Notes: generated by a model from the sequence alone, not told the origin. Shown: positions 1 through 11,735, numbered from the stretch's first letter. The stretch is DNA of 64,000 bases from Glycine soja (GCF_004193775.1 NC_041002.1:40338038-40402037); one strand, 5' to 3'. Translations and numbers: made by a program.

Positions 1-1369
1 CCAGGGAATGTTTTCAATTTGTAGGATTCCAAGCTTAGTTCAGTTCAATGTTGGGAAAGGAAGATGTAACATCCCATTTTTCATGAATTAAATTAAAAAG
101 GTTTTTCATTTAAAATAAATAGAGTTTTAAAAAAATGATGAGGCTTTTGTAATTAAATAAATAGGAGAAATAATTTTATTAATTAAAATAATGATTTGAG
201 AGAAAAAATAAGGTATTTTATTTATTCATTTGATAGGGAATAAAATAGAGTTCTTTTTTATAAAATAATAAAAATAAATAAATAGAGTAAATAATAAGTT
301 GTAAGTACCCTAGCTATAAATAGAAACGTGTTAGGTCAGTTTTCACACTGATGATGCCTCCTCTTACTCTCAATTTCGTTTTTCCCTCTCCTCCCAAAAC
401 CCTCTCTTTTTCCCGCATACCACCAAACCTATCTCAGAAAAACGACGATCTCAGACTCATTCATAATTGGATCGTCGTGAAAGTTAAGCACCAGGTTTGC
501 AACTCAATTCTGAGCCTTCTAACCGTTGGGAATTAAGAAAAGATGTCGGAGTTAATAGAAATACCCTTCGCATTGTAACTTTTTCTTTCCCGTAGAAACC
601 CATAACTATCTCAGAAAAACTATGATCCTGAACTTGTTAACCGTTGGATTGTCGTGAAATGTTGATATGTGGTTCGAGATTTAATTCATCACACCTTCAC
701 CGTTGGGATTTACAAAAGAATGCCTCTGAACGGAGAAAGATGCATCGCACGTAGGACCATGGAATGGAGGCTTCAATCCCTTCTCCTTCTCTCTAACGTT
801 TGGGAACCCTAACAGAGCAACCGGAGGAGGAGCTTTAGAGAGCACCAAAAATGCCACAATTGATAATGGAGAACGCTTGAGTGACTACATCGAGGTAAGG
901 GATGAGTTATTCACAATTGGGGATTAGTGAGAACATGTGTAGGGATCCTTAGAGTATCAATTGGAATGGGTTTTGGGGTGTTTCCGTAATTTTTATTTTA
1001 TCCTTATAGTTATAACTGTGAATCATATATGTTTGATGAACCAGTTGATGTCCCAATGAGAAATTGTTGTGAAATTGATGTGTTCTTGTGTTGAGTGTGA
1101 ACCCTTAAAAAAATTGAGCTCTTTTTATTAACGTGAATTATATTCTAAATAATATTATTTAATGACTTATTTTATACAAATTATTATCTTGTTCTAATTT
1201 TTTTCCACGACGATGATCAACATGTTATGTGTATATATTTATTGTAATACTAAAATAATAAATTAAAGAAAGTTGTAAGGTTAATGCCTAGTGGTAATTT
1301 CTTTTGATGTAATATTAAATTAATTGTTATAAAAAATCTTTTGATTATAAATAATGTAGCTTGATTTAC

Positions 1370-1372
<3 letters not shown>

Positions 1373-1415
<43 letters not shown>
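1373..1415. repeat. (TA)n microsatellite inside solo LTR
   Basis: About 43 bp of perfect alternating TA. It lies inside the family L solo LTR. Confidence 0.95.
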
Positions 1416-1418
<3 letters not shown>

Positions 1419-1439
1419 TTGTGTCATGCAAATATGATT

Positions 1440-2270
1440 ATTGTGTGACGTGTATATGAGTTATGAGGTGTAATAAATTATTATAATGATATTATCATAT
1501 TATTATGGAGATTGAGTAATACAAAGTGCAATGCGTTAATTTGTGAGATACATGTAAACATGAGATGATTGATTGTGACATTATGAGATGTTAAATTGTG
1601 GGCATGATATTTGGTTGTGAATAAGTGTGTGTGTTTAACACTTATGTGACAATAATTATGTTGTGAGTTGTGAATTATATAATAACCCGACCAGTGTTGA
1701 TATTGAGAAAATGTTTATGCGCAGTGTTAAAGAGAAAGTGTAGGTTTCCTATTTAGGAACCAATGTTAAATTGTAGCGCAATGTGTTGAACGTGTTTAAA
1801 ACACGAGTATGAGGTCGTGGGTATTATATAATTCATGAGCAGTGTCTATAAATTGAATTTGTGATGAATTGTGGAATAACATGTTGCTTTGAGATTATAA
1901 TATTGTTATTGAGATTGAGTATAAGTGCAAAAATCTGTGATATACATGTAAACATGTGATGGTGGATTGTGACATTATGAGATGTGAAATTGTGAACAAG
2001 TTTTAGTTGGGAATAAGTGTGTGGTTAACACTTGATGTGACATTACTCGTGTTGTGAGCTATGAATTATACAATAACCCGACCAGTGTTATCTTGAGAAA
2101 AGTGTTGATACGCAGTGTTAAAGAAAAAGTGTAGGTTTCCTATTTAGGAACCAGTGTTAAAGAGGAAGTGTAGGTTCCCTATTTAGGAATCAGTGTTGAA
2201 TTGTAGCGCAATGTGTTAAAAACACGAGTGTAAGGTCGTGGGTATTGTATAATGCATGAGCAGTGTCTGC
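1440..2270 (+). repeat. Internal tandem duplication of about 420 bp in the family L LTR
   Basis: Two diverged copies follow each other. Each contains the block AATAACCCGACCAGTGTT, then TAGGTTTCCTATTTAGGAAC, then a GTAGCGCAATGTGTT block and a GAGGTCGTGGGTATT-like block. The second copy also repeats the TTCCTATTTAGGAA segment internally. Exact edges are uncertain. Confidence 0.7.
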
Positions 2271-3171
2271 ATGCAAAAAATTATTTTAGGGATTGGACTT
2301 GAATCAGGAGGGAGAGGCCCTGACGGACTCTTCAAAGTGTAGGCCTTAGGGGTAAATACACCCGGTTTGAGTGCTCCTTTAAGCCTGTGTCGATCCCACA
2401 TGGTTGGAGCATTCTCGCAAAACAGCGTGACCCTAACTGGTCTCCCTATGATTTTACTTAGTGAGAGTAACCTAACATACCCATGTTATGGTATGTCTTG
2501 TTATGTACTCCTAAGTGCCCCAGGGTGGTTTTTCACTGACATAGTATCACATTGCATATAGGCTTGAGTCTTAGCATAATTGTTGCATACGCTTGCTAAT
2601 TGTTTATTATGAAATTGATGTGTTATTATGTCTTGATCGAAGTGTGCAATTCATGTGTAATGTGATTGATGATTGAAATGTGAATTTTAAATGACAAAGT
2701 GGTGGAATTACGTGAGTTATGTTTAAGTAAGTTATATTTCATTTATATGATATGTATATCTAGTTTTCTTGTTTCTCTGTTAGTTAGGAATGTGATAACT
2801 CACTCCCTGTGTATTGTTTGTGTTTGGATCCTGTGATGATCTTGAACTTTGTGTTCGGGGGAGAAGATGACTAGGTGAATTGCTTTAAGGAACCTTGTGC
2901 TGAAGGATGTCGGGACACAATGCTCTGATAGGATGTGACATTAGGGTATAGGTTTCTATATTAATTGTATGAAGTCTTAGGCAACCTTGTTTGAGCCGGG
3001 ATGACTTTATTATTTATTTGGACAAGTTTGAATATGATGTAAAAGAAAGTGAATGTAAGCCTTTTACCCTGTTGAAAGGATTTTATTTAAATGTGTTTTA
3101 AAAACTTTTAATTAATTATGATTTCTTTTCCTTTTATTAGTACATATATGTATGGGGTAGAAGGTGTCACA

Positions 3172-4086
3172 GAAGACATGTCTGCATTTGTAACATTCAC
3201 ATTGATTGATAAGTTGTTGTATGAAAGGTCTAGTTCAGTTAAATTTTTAAGCTCGTAAAAAAGTCGGAGGTCAGAAAGTGTACTGAGCTAGAAGATAGAT
3301 GTTGGAAAAGGGCCTAATAGATGATTGCTACTTAAATCAAAGCTTATTCACAACTCAATGCATACAATATCTCAATTTAGACAAGTTCCTCGTGTTACCA
3401 ATAGAATATGGAAATGCTCTAGCCAAGTTTGTGCCACTTACTATTAAGGTTTGGAGATACAAATTTTTTGGCACCAGGGATGATAAATTGTTACCATCAA
3501 GAGTAATAATGACTGATAGATTCTCAAGTCTTGCCAGGGAAATATCTAAGGGTCTTGAAAGATTGCACCGTGACATTCTCAGTTCTTGTAGGTGATGCAA
3601 CAACAACAAAGAATTGCACCATTAATATTCATGTCTTGGAACTGATATACTTACACCATCCAGATATAGTTGCCTAACTTTAGTGATATTTTGCACAAGC
3701 TTTCGTAGATTTGGTTTCTCAAGTTTCAACTCTTTCCTAGTTAAATAGGAAAGAGTAGAGAGATCAAGAGAGAAAAAAAGACCTTGTCAACTTAGAAATC
3801 TCTGTTAGAATCTGCCACACAAAGCCAGCTTCAGGCAAATTCAAGTAAGTTAAATTCTTCAACTTGCTGAATGTAGATGGAATGCCATATATGAAATCAT
3901 TATCAGCAAAACTCAATTTCTAGAGATGTTGAAGACTGAAAAGAACACTTGAATCATCAAATCCACCAGAAATTGGTTCTCTGTGTAGGTCAAGAGCAGT
4001 AACATGTCCCTTTTTGTCACAAAGAACTCCTATCCACCTGCAACAATCATCATTTGCATTCCACTAGTTCAGCCTTCTGCTATTTC
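3172..4086 (-). pseudogene. RLP-1 middle piece: LRR N-cap and first leucine-rich repeats
   Basis: Read from 4086 downward, this piece gives the end of the N-cap (CCRWIGVLCDKKGHV), LDLHREPISGGFDDSS, then LRRs including KLKNLTYLNLPEAGF and LQTLIVSGTNLARAFPYSIG. It ends at LKNLTELDLSYNNLS and NADMSS at the solo LTR. Two in-frame stops and a small deletion are visible. The longest open stretch is 3355-3609. Confidence 0.87.
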
Positions 4087-4528
4087 TGTTGGACTTAGTC
4101 ATAGAACCCAACAAAATGAATGAAGTGTGTCATTCTTTTATGGAGAAAAATGGAGAACCATTATATTATTGGTTAGAATAAAAATAGAAAAAGAAATGAT
4201 TGAAATGTAACTTCTCCGCGCATTAATAAATACTACCTTTCTATAACTACTATAATATATTCCAACAAGAGAAAAACAGAGAGAGAGAGAGAGAGGAAAC
4301 ATTAGTGAGAGAAAATAATATTTATATTTTCTAGATGTAATTGGGTTATGAGTTAAGTATTTTGTAAACACCTATTATATATTTTTATCTTTCAACAAAA
4401 GGTCTGCATCAACCCGGAGACGTAGGCATAATTGGCTGAACTCTATTATCAATTTTGAGTGTGATTATTCCGCATTTGTTTTATTTCTCACAAATCTGAT
4501 TATAAGAAATTTGCATAATTTCTCAACA
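4087..4528 (+). repeat. 5' LTR of copia-1
   Basis: A 442-bp direct repeat, TGTTGG to CAACA, with a (GA)n run near 4275. The matching copy is at 8531-8958. Confidence 0.9.
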
Positions 4529-4530
4529 AT

Positions 4531-4542
4531 TGGTATCAAAGA
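4531..4542 (+). other. Primer binding site of copia-1
   Basis: TGGTATCAAAGA lies 2 bp after the LTR and resembles the initiator Met-tRNA 3' end complement (TGGTATCAGAGC). Confidence 0.75.
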
Positions 4543-4606
4543 TTTGATCATTATTTTTGTCAATTATAATAAACAATCCAAAGGCAATAAGATTTAAGTA
4601 AGAGCA

Positions 4607-5071
4607 ATGGCTGCAGAAGAAGGAAAGATGAAAATTGAGAAGTTTTATGGTGCAGACTTTGGCTTTTAGAAGATGCAGATCGAAGATTATCTATATAAAA
4701 AACATTTGTATCAACCTCTCTTAGGAAATCAAATGAAAGGCATGAAGGATGAAGATTGGGTTGTTCTTGATAGACAAGTCCTAGGAGTTATCCAGTTGAC
4801 ATTATCCTGCAATGTTGCTTTCAACATTGCAAAAGAAACAATCACAGCTGGTCTTATGGAGGCTCTTTCTAGTATGTATGAAATGCCATCAGCCTCAAAC
4901 AAAGTTTATTTAATGAGGCAGTTGTTTAATTTGCGGATGAGAAAAGGCATATTAGTAGTGCAACATCTCAATGAACTCAAGATACTCACAACCCAATTGA
5001 GCTCAGTTGGGATTGAGTTTGATGAAAAAGTAAGAGCATTGATACTTTTGTCTTCTCTACCAAAAAGTTAG
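4607..5071 (+). pseudogene. copia-1 gag remnant
   Basis: The reading frame starts MAAEEGKMKIEKFYG at 4607. A TAG at 4667-4669 breaks it, then it is open from 4673 to 5071 as MQIEDYLYKKHLYQPLLG onward. This is the UBN2-type copia Gag N-terminus. It keeps the ALSSMYEMPSASNKVYLM region typical of Tnt1-like Gag. The frame is lost before any CCHC zinc knuckle. Confidence 0.8.
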
Positions 5072-5439
5072 AATGCTACCTTCATAGCTATGAGTAGCTT
5101 GTCATGAACTAATAAGTTTAAGTTCAACGATGTTTATGATTTGGTTCTTAGTGAAGAGATCCGATGGAGAGATTCGGATGAATCATCAACCTCTCCAGTT
5201 TTGCATATAGAGTCAAGAGGGATATGGACGTGGAAAACCAAAAGACCATAGGAGGTCCAAATCCATGAATCATTGAAGTTCCCACAACTCGAACACTATC
5301 GAGTGTTGGAATTTTGGGAAAATTGGGCATTACAAAAATCAGTGCAAGATTTCACCAAATAATTAGCAGGTGAAGGCAGAGGCAAATGTTACCTCCACCT
5401 TAGAAGGAGATGATGCATTGATATGTTCTTTAGAGAACA

Positions 5440-6500
5440 AGGAAGAATCTTGAGTATTAGATTCTGGAGTATCCTTCCATTCTACTTCGTAGAGAGAAAT
5501 TTTTGAGAATTATGTCCTCAGTAATCTTGGACAAGTTTACCTTGGCAATGAATAATCTTGTCATATAGTTGGCAAATGTGTACTGAAGATTAAGTTAAAC
5601 AGGTCTGTTTGGGAGTGTTAGACATATCCTTGATTTGAGAAAGAACTTAATCTCAATAGGTTAGTTACCCAATGAAGGCTATACAACAGTTTTCCATGGT
5701 GATAATTGGAAGATTTCAAAAGGTGCAATAACGGTTGCTCGCGGTAATAAGAGTAGAACTCTTTACATAACAACAGGGGCACATAATTTGATTGTAGTAG
5801 CAACAAAGAATGAAGATTCCAATCTATAGCACCAGAGAGTTGGCCATATGAGTAAGAAAGGAATAAAGACTATGCACTCAAAGGGGAAACTACCAAGTCT
5901 TCAATTAGTTGAAATTGACATATGTGAAGACTGCATATTTGAAAAGTAGAAAAGAGTCAACTTTTAGACAAATAATAGAACCCCAAAGAAGGAAAAACTT
6001 CAGCTTGTTCACTCTGATGTTTGAGGACCAACATATGTGTCATCCATTGGTGGCAAACAATACTTTTGGAACTTTTATAGATGATTAGTCTATGAAGGTA
6101 TGGGTTTACTTTCTAAAATATAACTAAGAATTATTTGTGGCTTTTAAGATGTGGAAAGCCATGGTTGAAAATTAGATAGGATTGAAGATCAAAAGGCTTA
6201 GAACTAACAATGGTGGTGAATATTTAGACACCAGATTTAAAAAGTTTTGCTTTGAGGATGAAAGTAGATTGGAGAGGACCGTACCAGGAACACCTCAACA
6301 CAATGGTGTAGCAGAGCATATGAACCAAAAATTGACAGAAGAGCCAGAAGCTTACATGTAGAGTTTGGCTTGCCAAAACAATTTTGGGCAGAAGCTATCA
6401 ACACGACAACTTAGTTGATCAACTGAGGTTCATCAATACCATTGGAGCATTGAATACCATAAAAGGTGTGGAGTGGAAAAGAAGTGAAACTTACACATCT
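5440..6500 (+). pseudogene. copia-1 protease/integrase remnant
   Basis: Fragments in several frames match the protease to integrase part of a copia polyprotein. They include a GAG-pre-integrase like segment (HQRVGHMSKKGIKTM near 5830), an integrase core segment near 6000-6250 and QHNGVAEHMNQK near 6300. Many in-frame stops are present, so no functional enzyme is encoded. Confidence 0.7.
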
Positions 6501-6859
6501 TAGAGTTGTGTTGTGTTGCTTATGTGCATATCAATGATCAAGGTAGGAATAGACTTGATCCCAAATAGAAGAAATGGACTTTCATTGGTTATGGAGAAGA
6601 TGAGTTTGGCTACTATCTTTGGGATAATGAAAACCAAAAGACAATTCATAGTAGAGATGTGATCTTTAATGAAATAGTGATGTACAAGGATAGGAACAAC
6701 ACACATACTAGTAACCCAGAACAAAGTGTGCCAGTATATGTAGAGGTGCATGATGTTCCAGAAACTCTTATAATTGAGAGTCCTTAGCCAAAGGAATCAA
6801 TTGAACATTGTAGTGATCAACAACTTGACAGGCCAAAACCTTCTACTCCAGGTCTTGTA

Positions 6860-7836
6860 TTGAGAAGGTCTTCTCAACCTCACATGCCAAACAGGAAATA
6901 CCTAAATTATATATTGTTGACTAATGAAAGGGAGCCTGAAAAGCTACGAGGAAGCATGTCATATCGAAGATTCCAGCAAGTAGAGCTTGCCATGAAATAC
7001 AAGATGAAATGTTTGATTTCTAATCAAACATGGGAACTAGATATGTTACCTATGGGAAAGAAGGCACTTCACAACAAATGGGTTTATCGGGTGAATGAGG
7101 AGCATAATGGCTCTAAGAGATATAAAGCTTGACTAGTTGTTAAAGGATTTCAGCAAAAGGAAGGAGTTGACTACATTGAAATCTTTACTCTAGTTGTGAA
7201 GTTAAATACTATCAGGTTTATCTTAAGCATTGTTGCAATGGAAGAGCTCTACTTTGAGCAGTTTAATGTAAAGACTGCATTTCTTCATGGAGACATAGAT
7301 GAGGAAATTTACATGCATCAACCTGAAGGTTTCTTAGAAGAAAGAAAAAAAATATGGTGTGCAAATAAAAGAAGAGCTTGTGTGGTCTAAAAAAAGCTCC
7401 AAGACAATGGTATAAGAAGTTTGAAAGCTTCATGCAGAAGGAAAGATTCCAGAAGTACAACGTCAACAATTGTTGTTTCTTCAAGAGATATAAGTCTACT
7501 TATATCATTTTACTACTTTATGTTGATGATATTCTTGTAGTAGGTTCGGATATGGACGAGATACAAAACATGAAGATACAATTGTCAAAAGAATTTGACA
7601 TGAAGGACTTAGGTCCAACAAAGAAGATCCTTGGAATGCAAATCATAAGAGACAACCAAAATTGGATTTTGCAGTTATCTCAAGCAGAGTACATTAACTG
7701 TGTTTTGCAAATATTTCACATGAGCAATGCCAAACCAGTTAGCACACCTTTGGTTAGTCATTTTGCCTATCCAAGGGTCAGTCACCTCAGACAAAGGAAG
7801 AAAGAGGGTTCATGGCTAAGATTCCATAGGCTTTAG
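6860..7836 (+). pseudogene. copia-1 reverse transcriptase remnant
   Basis: Three overlapping open pieces cover most of a copia reverse transcriptase: 6860-7132 (NKWVYRVNEEHNGSKRYKA), 7196-7390 (VKTAFLHGDIDEEIYMHQPE) and 7378-7836 (CGLKKAPRQWYKKF and the catalytic YVDD in LLLYVDDILVVGSDMD). The FDMKDLGPTKKILGMQI motif after YVDD is typical of Tnt1/Tork copia. Stops and a frameshift around 7380 separate the pieces. Confidence 0.85.
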
Positions 7837-8193
7837 CCATTGGAAGTTTAATGTACATGATGGTTTGTACAAGGCCAGATATTGGCCATGCAACGGGAGT
7901 TGTATGCAGGTTTATGTCAAATCCAGTTAAAACTCATTGGAAAGGAGTTAAGTGGATTTTGAGATATCTATGAGACAACACAAAGAAATGTTTATACTTT
8001 GGTAAAGGAGAATTAAAAGTACAAGACTATGTAGATGCAGATTTTGGAGGTATTTGTTATATTTTTATTGTTTGTGCTATAACTATTTGTTAGATCTTGC
8101 AAATACAAAAGATTGTTGCTTTATCCATCATAGAGGCTGAGTATGTTGCAGTAATAGAAACCACTAAAGAATGGATATGGCTTCAGGGATTAA

Positions 8194-8460
8194 TTGTTAA
8201 CAGAGTTGGGATTCATCCAAGAGAAAAGTGTTTCTCATAGTGATAGCCAGAGTGCGATATATTTGGCAAAGAATTCAACATTTCATTCTAGAACAAAGCA
8301 CACTGGTCTCTGTTATCACTTCATCAAATATTTGCTTGAGGATGAGGTGCTAACATTGAGAAAGATCCAAGGAAGTAAGAATCCAGCAAATATGTTAACT
8401 AAGGTGGTGACTATTGACAAACTAAATTTGTGTTCAACTTCAGTTGATTTGTTAGAATAA
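8194..8460 (+). pseudogene. copia-1 RNase H tail
   Basis: The 88-residue piece contains SDSQSAIYLAKNSTFHSRTK followed by HTGLCYHFIKYLLEDE and NPANMLTKVV. These are the end of copia RNase H and the polyprotein C-terminus. It stops 70 bp before the 3' LTR. Confidence 0.83.
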
Positions 8461-8530
8461 CAAACCGGAGAAAATTGTTACATTGATCGAGATGTGCAGA
8501 CAAATTGAAATTAGTCTTCAAGCAGGAGAT

Positions 8531-8958
8531 TGTTGGACTTAGTCATACAACCCAATAAAATGAATGAAGCGTATTGTTCTTTTGTGGAGAAAAAATGGAG
8601 AACCATTATATTATTGGGTAGAATAAAAATAGAAAAAGAAATGAGTGAGATGTAACTTCTCTATGTATGTATAAATACTACCCTGCTATAACTACTATAA
8701 TCAATTCCAATAAGAGAAAAACAAAGAGAGAGAGAGAGAAAAACATTAGTTAGAGAAAATAATATTTATATTTTCTAGGTGTAATTTGGTTGCGAGTTAA
8801 GTGTTTTGTAAACACCTATTATATATTTTTCTCTTTCTATAAAAGGTTTGCAGCAACCCGAAGATGTAGGCATAATTGGCTGAACTCTGTGTGATTATTC
8901 CGCATTTGTTTTATTTCTCACAAATATGATTATAAGAAATTTGCATAATTTCTCAACA
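8531..8958 (+). repeat. 3' LTR of copia-1
   Basis: A 428-bp copy of the 5' LTR, with base changes and a short deletion near 8886. It ends at 8958, where RLP-1 resumes. Confidence 0.9.
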
Positions 8959-9114
8959 ACTCCTATATGTTATGCCTTTGAAGGTGAGGTTGTTCTTAAA
9001 TTGAAGCAACAAAGACCTCTGATCATCAAGACAAAGGCCAGAAACCACAAAGATGAGGTTACGAAGGCACAACCAATAGAATGACATTAGCCATAAGACT
9101 AGGTCAATTTTCAT
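8959..9114 (-). pseudogene. RLP-1 N-terminal piece: signal peptide and start of LRR N-cap
   Basis: The start codon is the ATG at 9114-9112. It begins a hydrophobic leader (MKIDLVLWLMSFYWLCLRN), then a typical RLP opening, CLDDQRSLLLQFKNNLTFKG. Reading stops at the edge of the copia LTR at 8958 and resumes past the element at 4086. The leader would target the protein to the secretory pathway. No stop is seen inside this piece. Confidence 0.85.
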
Positions 9115-9175
9115 TGTAGATGATTAGTATGTGTAACAACTACAATTACAAGTGGAAATTTGAATTGTAGGAAAA

Positions 9176-9293
9176 CTGAAATATTAAAAATGGTAATTCT
9201 AAGAAATCATAGGATTAAAAACTCACATGTTCAACTGAAATATTAAAAATGGTAATTCTAAGAAATCATAAGATTAAAAACTCACATGTTCAA
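9176..9293. repeat. 59-bp tandem duplication upstream of RLP-1
   Basis: Two adjacent 59-bp copies (9176-9234, 9235-9293) differ by one base seen (AGGATT versus AAGATT). They lie 60-180 bp upstream of the RLP-1 start codon, in its promoter or 5' leader. Confidence 0.92.
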
Positions 9294-10826
9294 CACTGGC
9301 TTTCACTGTACAAAATTATAAATACAAGGATTGGTACTCTATGCAATTTTAATAGAGATTACAAAGGTAGCTAAGGAAACTGTATTCCTATAATTTTCTA
9401 TGAAATCATTTGTGAAGTTGTTTAAAACTAACAAAGTTAATTTCTTACCAAGAGCATTTCACACGTCCAAAACTAGTCAACTAATTATGTCATGATTGAG
9501 CAGTTGCTATGAATAGACAACTAGAGAGGATGGCTTGTTAGTGGTGACTTCTAATTTCTAAAGGTCTTGCCCTTGAAATGGGATAGCAAAGAATTTATGA
9601 TTCATTTTCTTTCTTTTAAGAGACCTTTTTTGAAAGACTTGCCAATTTTTCAAGGGACCTAAAGAACTATTAAGTTGTTGGAAAATTCAAAGAAATGTCC
9701 TTTGATTGGTTGCGTGATTTTCCCAACCCAAGTGAAATGAAAGATCCATGCAGTAGCATAAGTAGTTTCTATATAGAATAATGATAATGATAATGCAGAT
9801 GTTGAAATTTTAGAATATCCACTTTTTTCACATGTTTTATAGTTATAAATGCATATAAGCAAAAGGAAAAATAATACTAAGATGAGTAATGTCTGCTAAT
9901 AATATTATATATGGAGGTGACAATGTGTGATTTTGTAACTCATAATTTATATATTATAAATATAATTTTGGTGTGTGTGTTAAAATCTTGTCAATTGTAC
10001 TCTTTACTAAAAATAAAAAATAAACTAATTAATTGATCTAGAAGAGACAATTAAAATCTTTAATATCATGCAATGTCATTTGTTCAATCCATCTCTTTAT
10101 TTATTTATTTATTTTATCACATTTACTTGTCATATGTCTTATTTGTCTCTCTTCTATTCTTATATTTCTCTCATCTAGAAACCTATTGAAGGGAGATAAC
10201 TTTTACTTTTTTCTTCCTCTATAATTATTTAAAGACTAAAATATGTTTTTCGTTCTTATATATATCAAATGTTTAGAATCCAACCCTGCAATTTTTTTTT
10301 ATTTATTTTTCATACTCATGAAATTTAAATATGTTTCCTTTTAGCCTAAAACTAGGTTCGGATATATGTACGCTAATGGGAAAAGTATTAGTTATTTTAA
10401 ATTTCTCCATTGATTATTCATGTAAGCAATGTAGAAAACATTATTCTACTTGGATAATATTTATAACCGATATAAAAATTCTCCATTCCAGAATGCACAC
10501 CCCCAGACTGACAATTGTAGAACTAAAACACCTTCCATAATAGCACATGAAGCAGCAACTGAGCTAGTATTGCATCAAGCATATGCACCTCTTTCCTATA
10601 TCAAGTGCCACTCCAAACAAATCAACTGGAACACTAAAATTAACTTTTTCACTATGTTATCTAAATATTGTTCCTTGATCTGCATTTGTTTTGCTAACTG
10701 ATAACATTTCTGTTAAAATTTCGACCTGCCTTCCTCTAAAAATTACTCTTGATATTTCCATTTACTTCTGTTCACCAAGTGTTTGATCATATTTCTCTAA
10801 CAAACAAATAAAGTAGCAGTACATGA
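9294..10826. other. Intergenic, nothing recognised
   Basis: AT-rich sequence. Short open frames at 10331-10701 show no recognisable domain or homology, and I see no repeat or element ends here. Confidence 0.6.
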
Positions 10827-11735
10827 ATGGTAGTGGCATCCTCCTCCTGGATGAAATCGAAACCTTCTTCACTCGCACTCATCCTCATCATCACCCTCGT
10901 TCTCATCTTCTCCCTAAACACCTCTTCACCCCTTTCTACGCATAGGTCCCTTCTCAACTTCCACTACCTCTTCCCCCAAACTTCCTCTCACTCTTCCTCC
11001 TCCTCCACTCCATCGGCCACCACAATAGGATCTACCTAATCCTTACCGCCAAGGACATCACTGATAGCAATACTACAACAACACCTAGCAGGCCCATGAA
11101 GACACAAAAGAGGCCCACTTACCTTTGTAACTTTGTGTAGTCCATGTGCAAAGGAAGCCACAACAATCCTAGAAATTCTGTTATGCCTAATATGGATTCT
11201 CCACCCATTTGGTTATTGTCCCTCCACCAATTTTGTTACCAAATTCTGTTATTGTCTCTGCCAACTAATGATTAGCTTTTCTACTTCCTCCTATAATCAT
11301 TATAAATACCGCAATTAGTAATGAAGGAGTAGAGAAGAATTATCCAATACCTGTTTAGTGTAGTTTAGCTTAATGTAGCTTAGCCTGATTCCTAATAGTC
11401 ACCGTGGAAGTTCTACCACGCCGTGGCTTCCACAACTTCACCTTCTCATCAAAGGTGGTCTACATACTCCCTTTATGCATGGGTGGGAAACACCAGAAAA
11501 TAGTGTCCCAAGGTTTATGCTTATCCCTTCGAATTGGATCCCTTACGCTGTTACACGTGGGTGGGAACCTCATACCGCCGATTGGCGGCATCGGAGTCGA
11601 TGACATGGTGAGTGTGATCAGGCATGAGCTAGAGGAACTCTCTTCGAACCCACTCGTTACCGCTGGTACATCGGTGAGGACCCCACCTTGCCCAACGAGA
11701 TCGGAGACCTGTGCGAGGGTTTGTACGAGATGAGT
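10827..11735 (+). pseudogene. EXORDIUM-like (EXL/PHI-1) pseudogene, split by a small solo LTR
   Basis: EXORDIUM-like proteins are secreted cell-wall proteins linked to brassinosteroid or carbon-status growth control. The C-terminal half is recognisable. HHNRIYLILTAKDI (about 11018-11061) continues after an insertion as TVEVLPRRGFHNFTF (from 11402), then YAWVGN at 11481, CPKVYAYPF, GVDDMVSVIRHELEELSSNP and EIGDLCEGLYEMSG near 11720. When the insert is removed the frame joins as AKDITVEVLPRRGFH. A hydrophobic leader with ATG at 10827 may be the gene's signal peptide, but most of the N-terminal half is missing or scrambled. A stop replaces a residue after GNTRK, and frameshifts follow. It is a dead copy. 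Confidence 0.75.
11062..11397 (+). mobile_element. Small solo LTR (336 bp) in EXORDIUM-like pseudogene
   Basis: The insert begins TGATAG and ends CTAATA, eroded forms of typical TG..CA LTR ends. It is flanked by ATCAC (11057-11061) and GTCAC (11398-11402), a 5-bp target duplication with one change. A TATAAATACC box near 11300 fits an LTR promoter. Removing it restores the host reading frame. Confidence 0.7.

Larger units (their letters stand above)
65..3171 (+). mobile_element. Solo LTR of a long-LTR retrotransposon (family L)
   Basis: The 3.1 kb element starts TGTAACATCC and ends GGTGTCACA and is flanked by an exact 5-bp duplication GAAGA (60-64 and 3172-3176). It sits inside RLP-1. There are no coding domains between the ends, so this is a single LTR left by recombination between two LTRs. 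A TATAAATAG promoter box lies near 314. The same family occurs at 14412-18722 and twice at 53797-58349. That last copy keeps a Met-tRNA type primer site beside the LTR. LTRs of 2-3 kb with this primer site suggest a Ty3/gypsy chromovirus (Tekay/Del type), which is an inference. Confidence 0.88.
4087..8958 (+). mobile_element. Ty1/copia retrotransposon, Tnt1/Tork-like, degenerate (copia-1)
   Basis: A 4.9 kb element in the plus orientation inserted into RLP-1. The 5' LTR is 4087-4528 and the 3' LTR is 8531-8958. Both start TGTTGGACTTAGTCATA and end TCTCAACA. A primer site TGGTATCAAAGA follows the 5' LTR at 4531 and a purine tract AAGCAGGAGAT precedes the 3' LTR. Gag, integrase, reverse transcriptase and RNase H remnants occur in copia order but carry many stops. 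The flanks (ATTTC at 4082, ACTCC at 8959) are not an exact target duplication, so one or both have mutated. The 3' LTR lacks about 13 bp present in the 5' LTR. It cannot be autonomous. Confidence 0.9.
1..9114 (-). pseudogene. RLP-1: Ve1/Cf-like LRR receptor-like protein, interrupted by two retroelement insertions
   Basis: This is a broken plasma-membrane LRR receptor-like protein, family of tomato Ve1. It survives as three pieces in minus-strand order: 9114-8959 (signal peptide and N-cap), 4086-3172 (N-cap and first LRRs) and 64-1 (later LRR, running off the left edge). The middle piece reads WNANDDCCRWIGVLCDKKGH, the cysteine-rich LRRNT_2 cap, then ISGG and FSLQ repeats. At 3172/64 the frame continues from NADMSS straight into FPNI when one copy of the 5-bp target site is dropped, which proves the solo LTR split one gene. 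Damage includes an in-frame TAG just before the WNAND cap, another TAG after FSLQHL, missing LRRs between the pieces and frameshifts. No kinase is expected in this family. It cannot encode a full receptor. Family call is strong; orthology is not. Confidence 0.88.

Noticed and set aside
2216..2561. Short frames in both strands within the first solo LTR.
   Set aside because: They lie wholly in LTR sequence conserved as DNA, not protein, among the family copies.
3299..3595. 98-codon plus-strand frame.
   Set aside because: It is the antisense of RLP-1 LRRs; the minus strand carries clear receptor motifs.
4082..8963. Exact target duplication for copia-1.
   Set aside because: ATTTC and ACTCC share only three of five bases, so I do not claim an exact duplication.
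10331..10701. Two overlapping plus frames of 69 and 83 codons.
   Set aside because: No domain, no splice signals that link them and AT-rich composition; likely chance.
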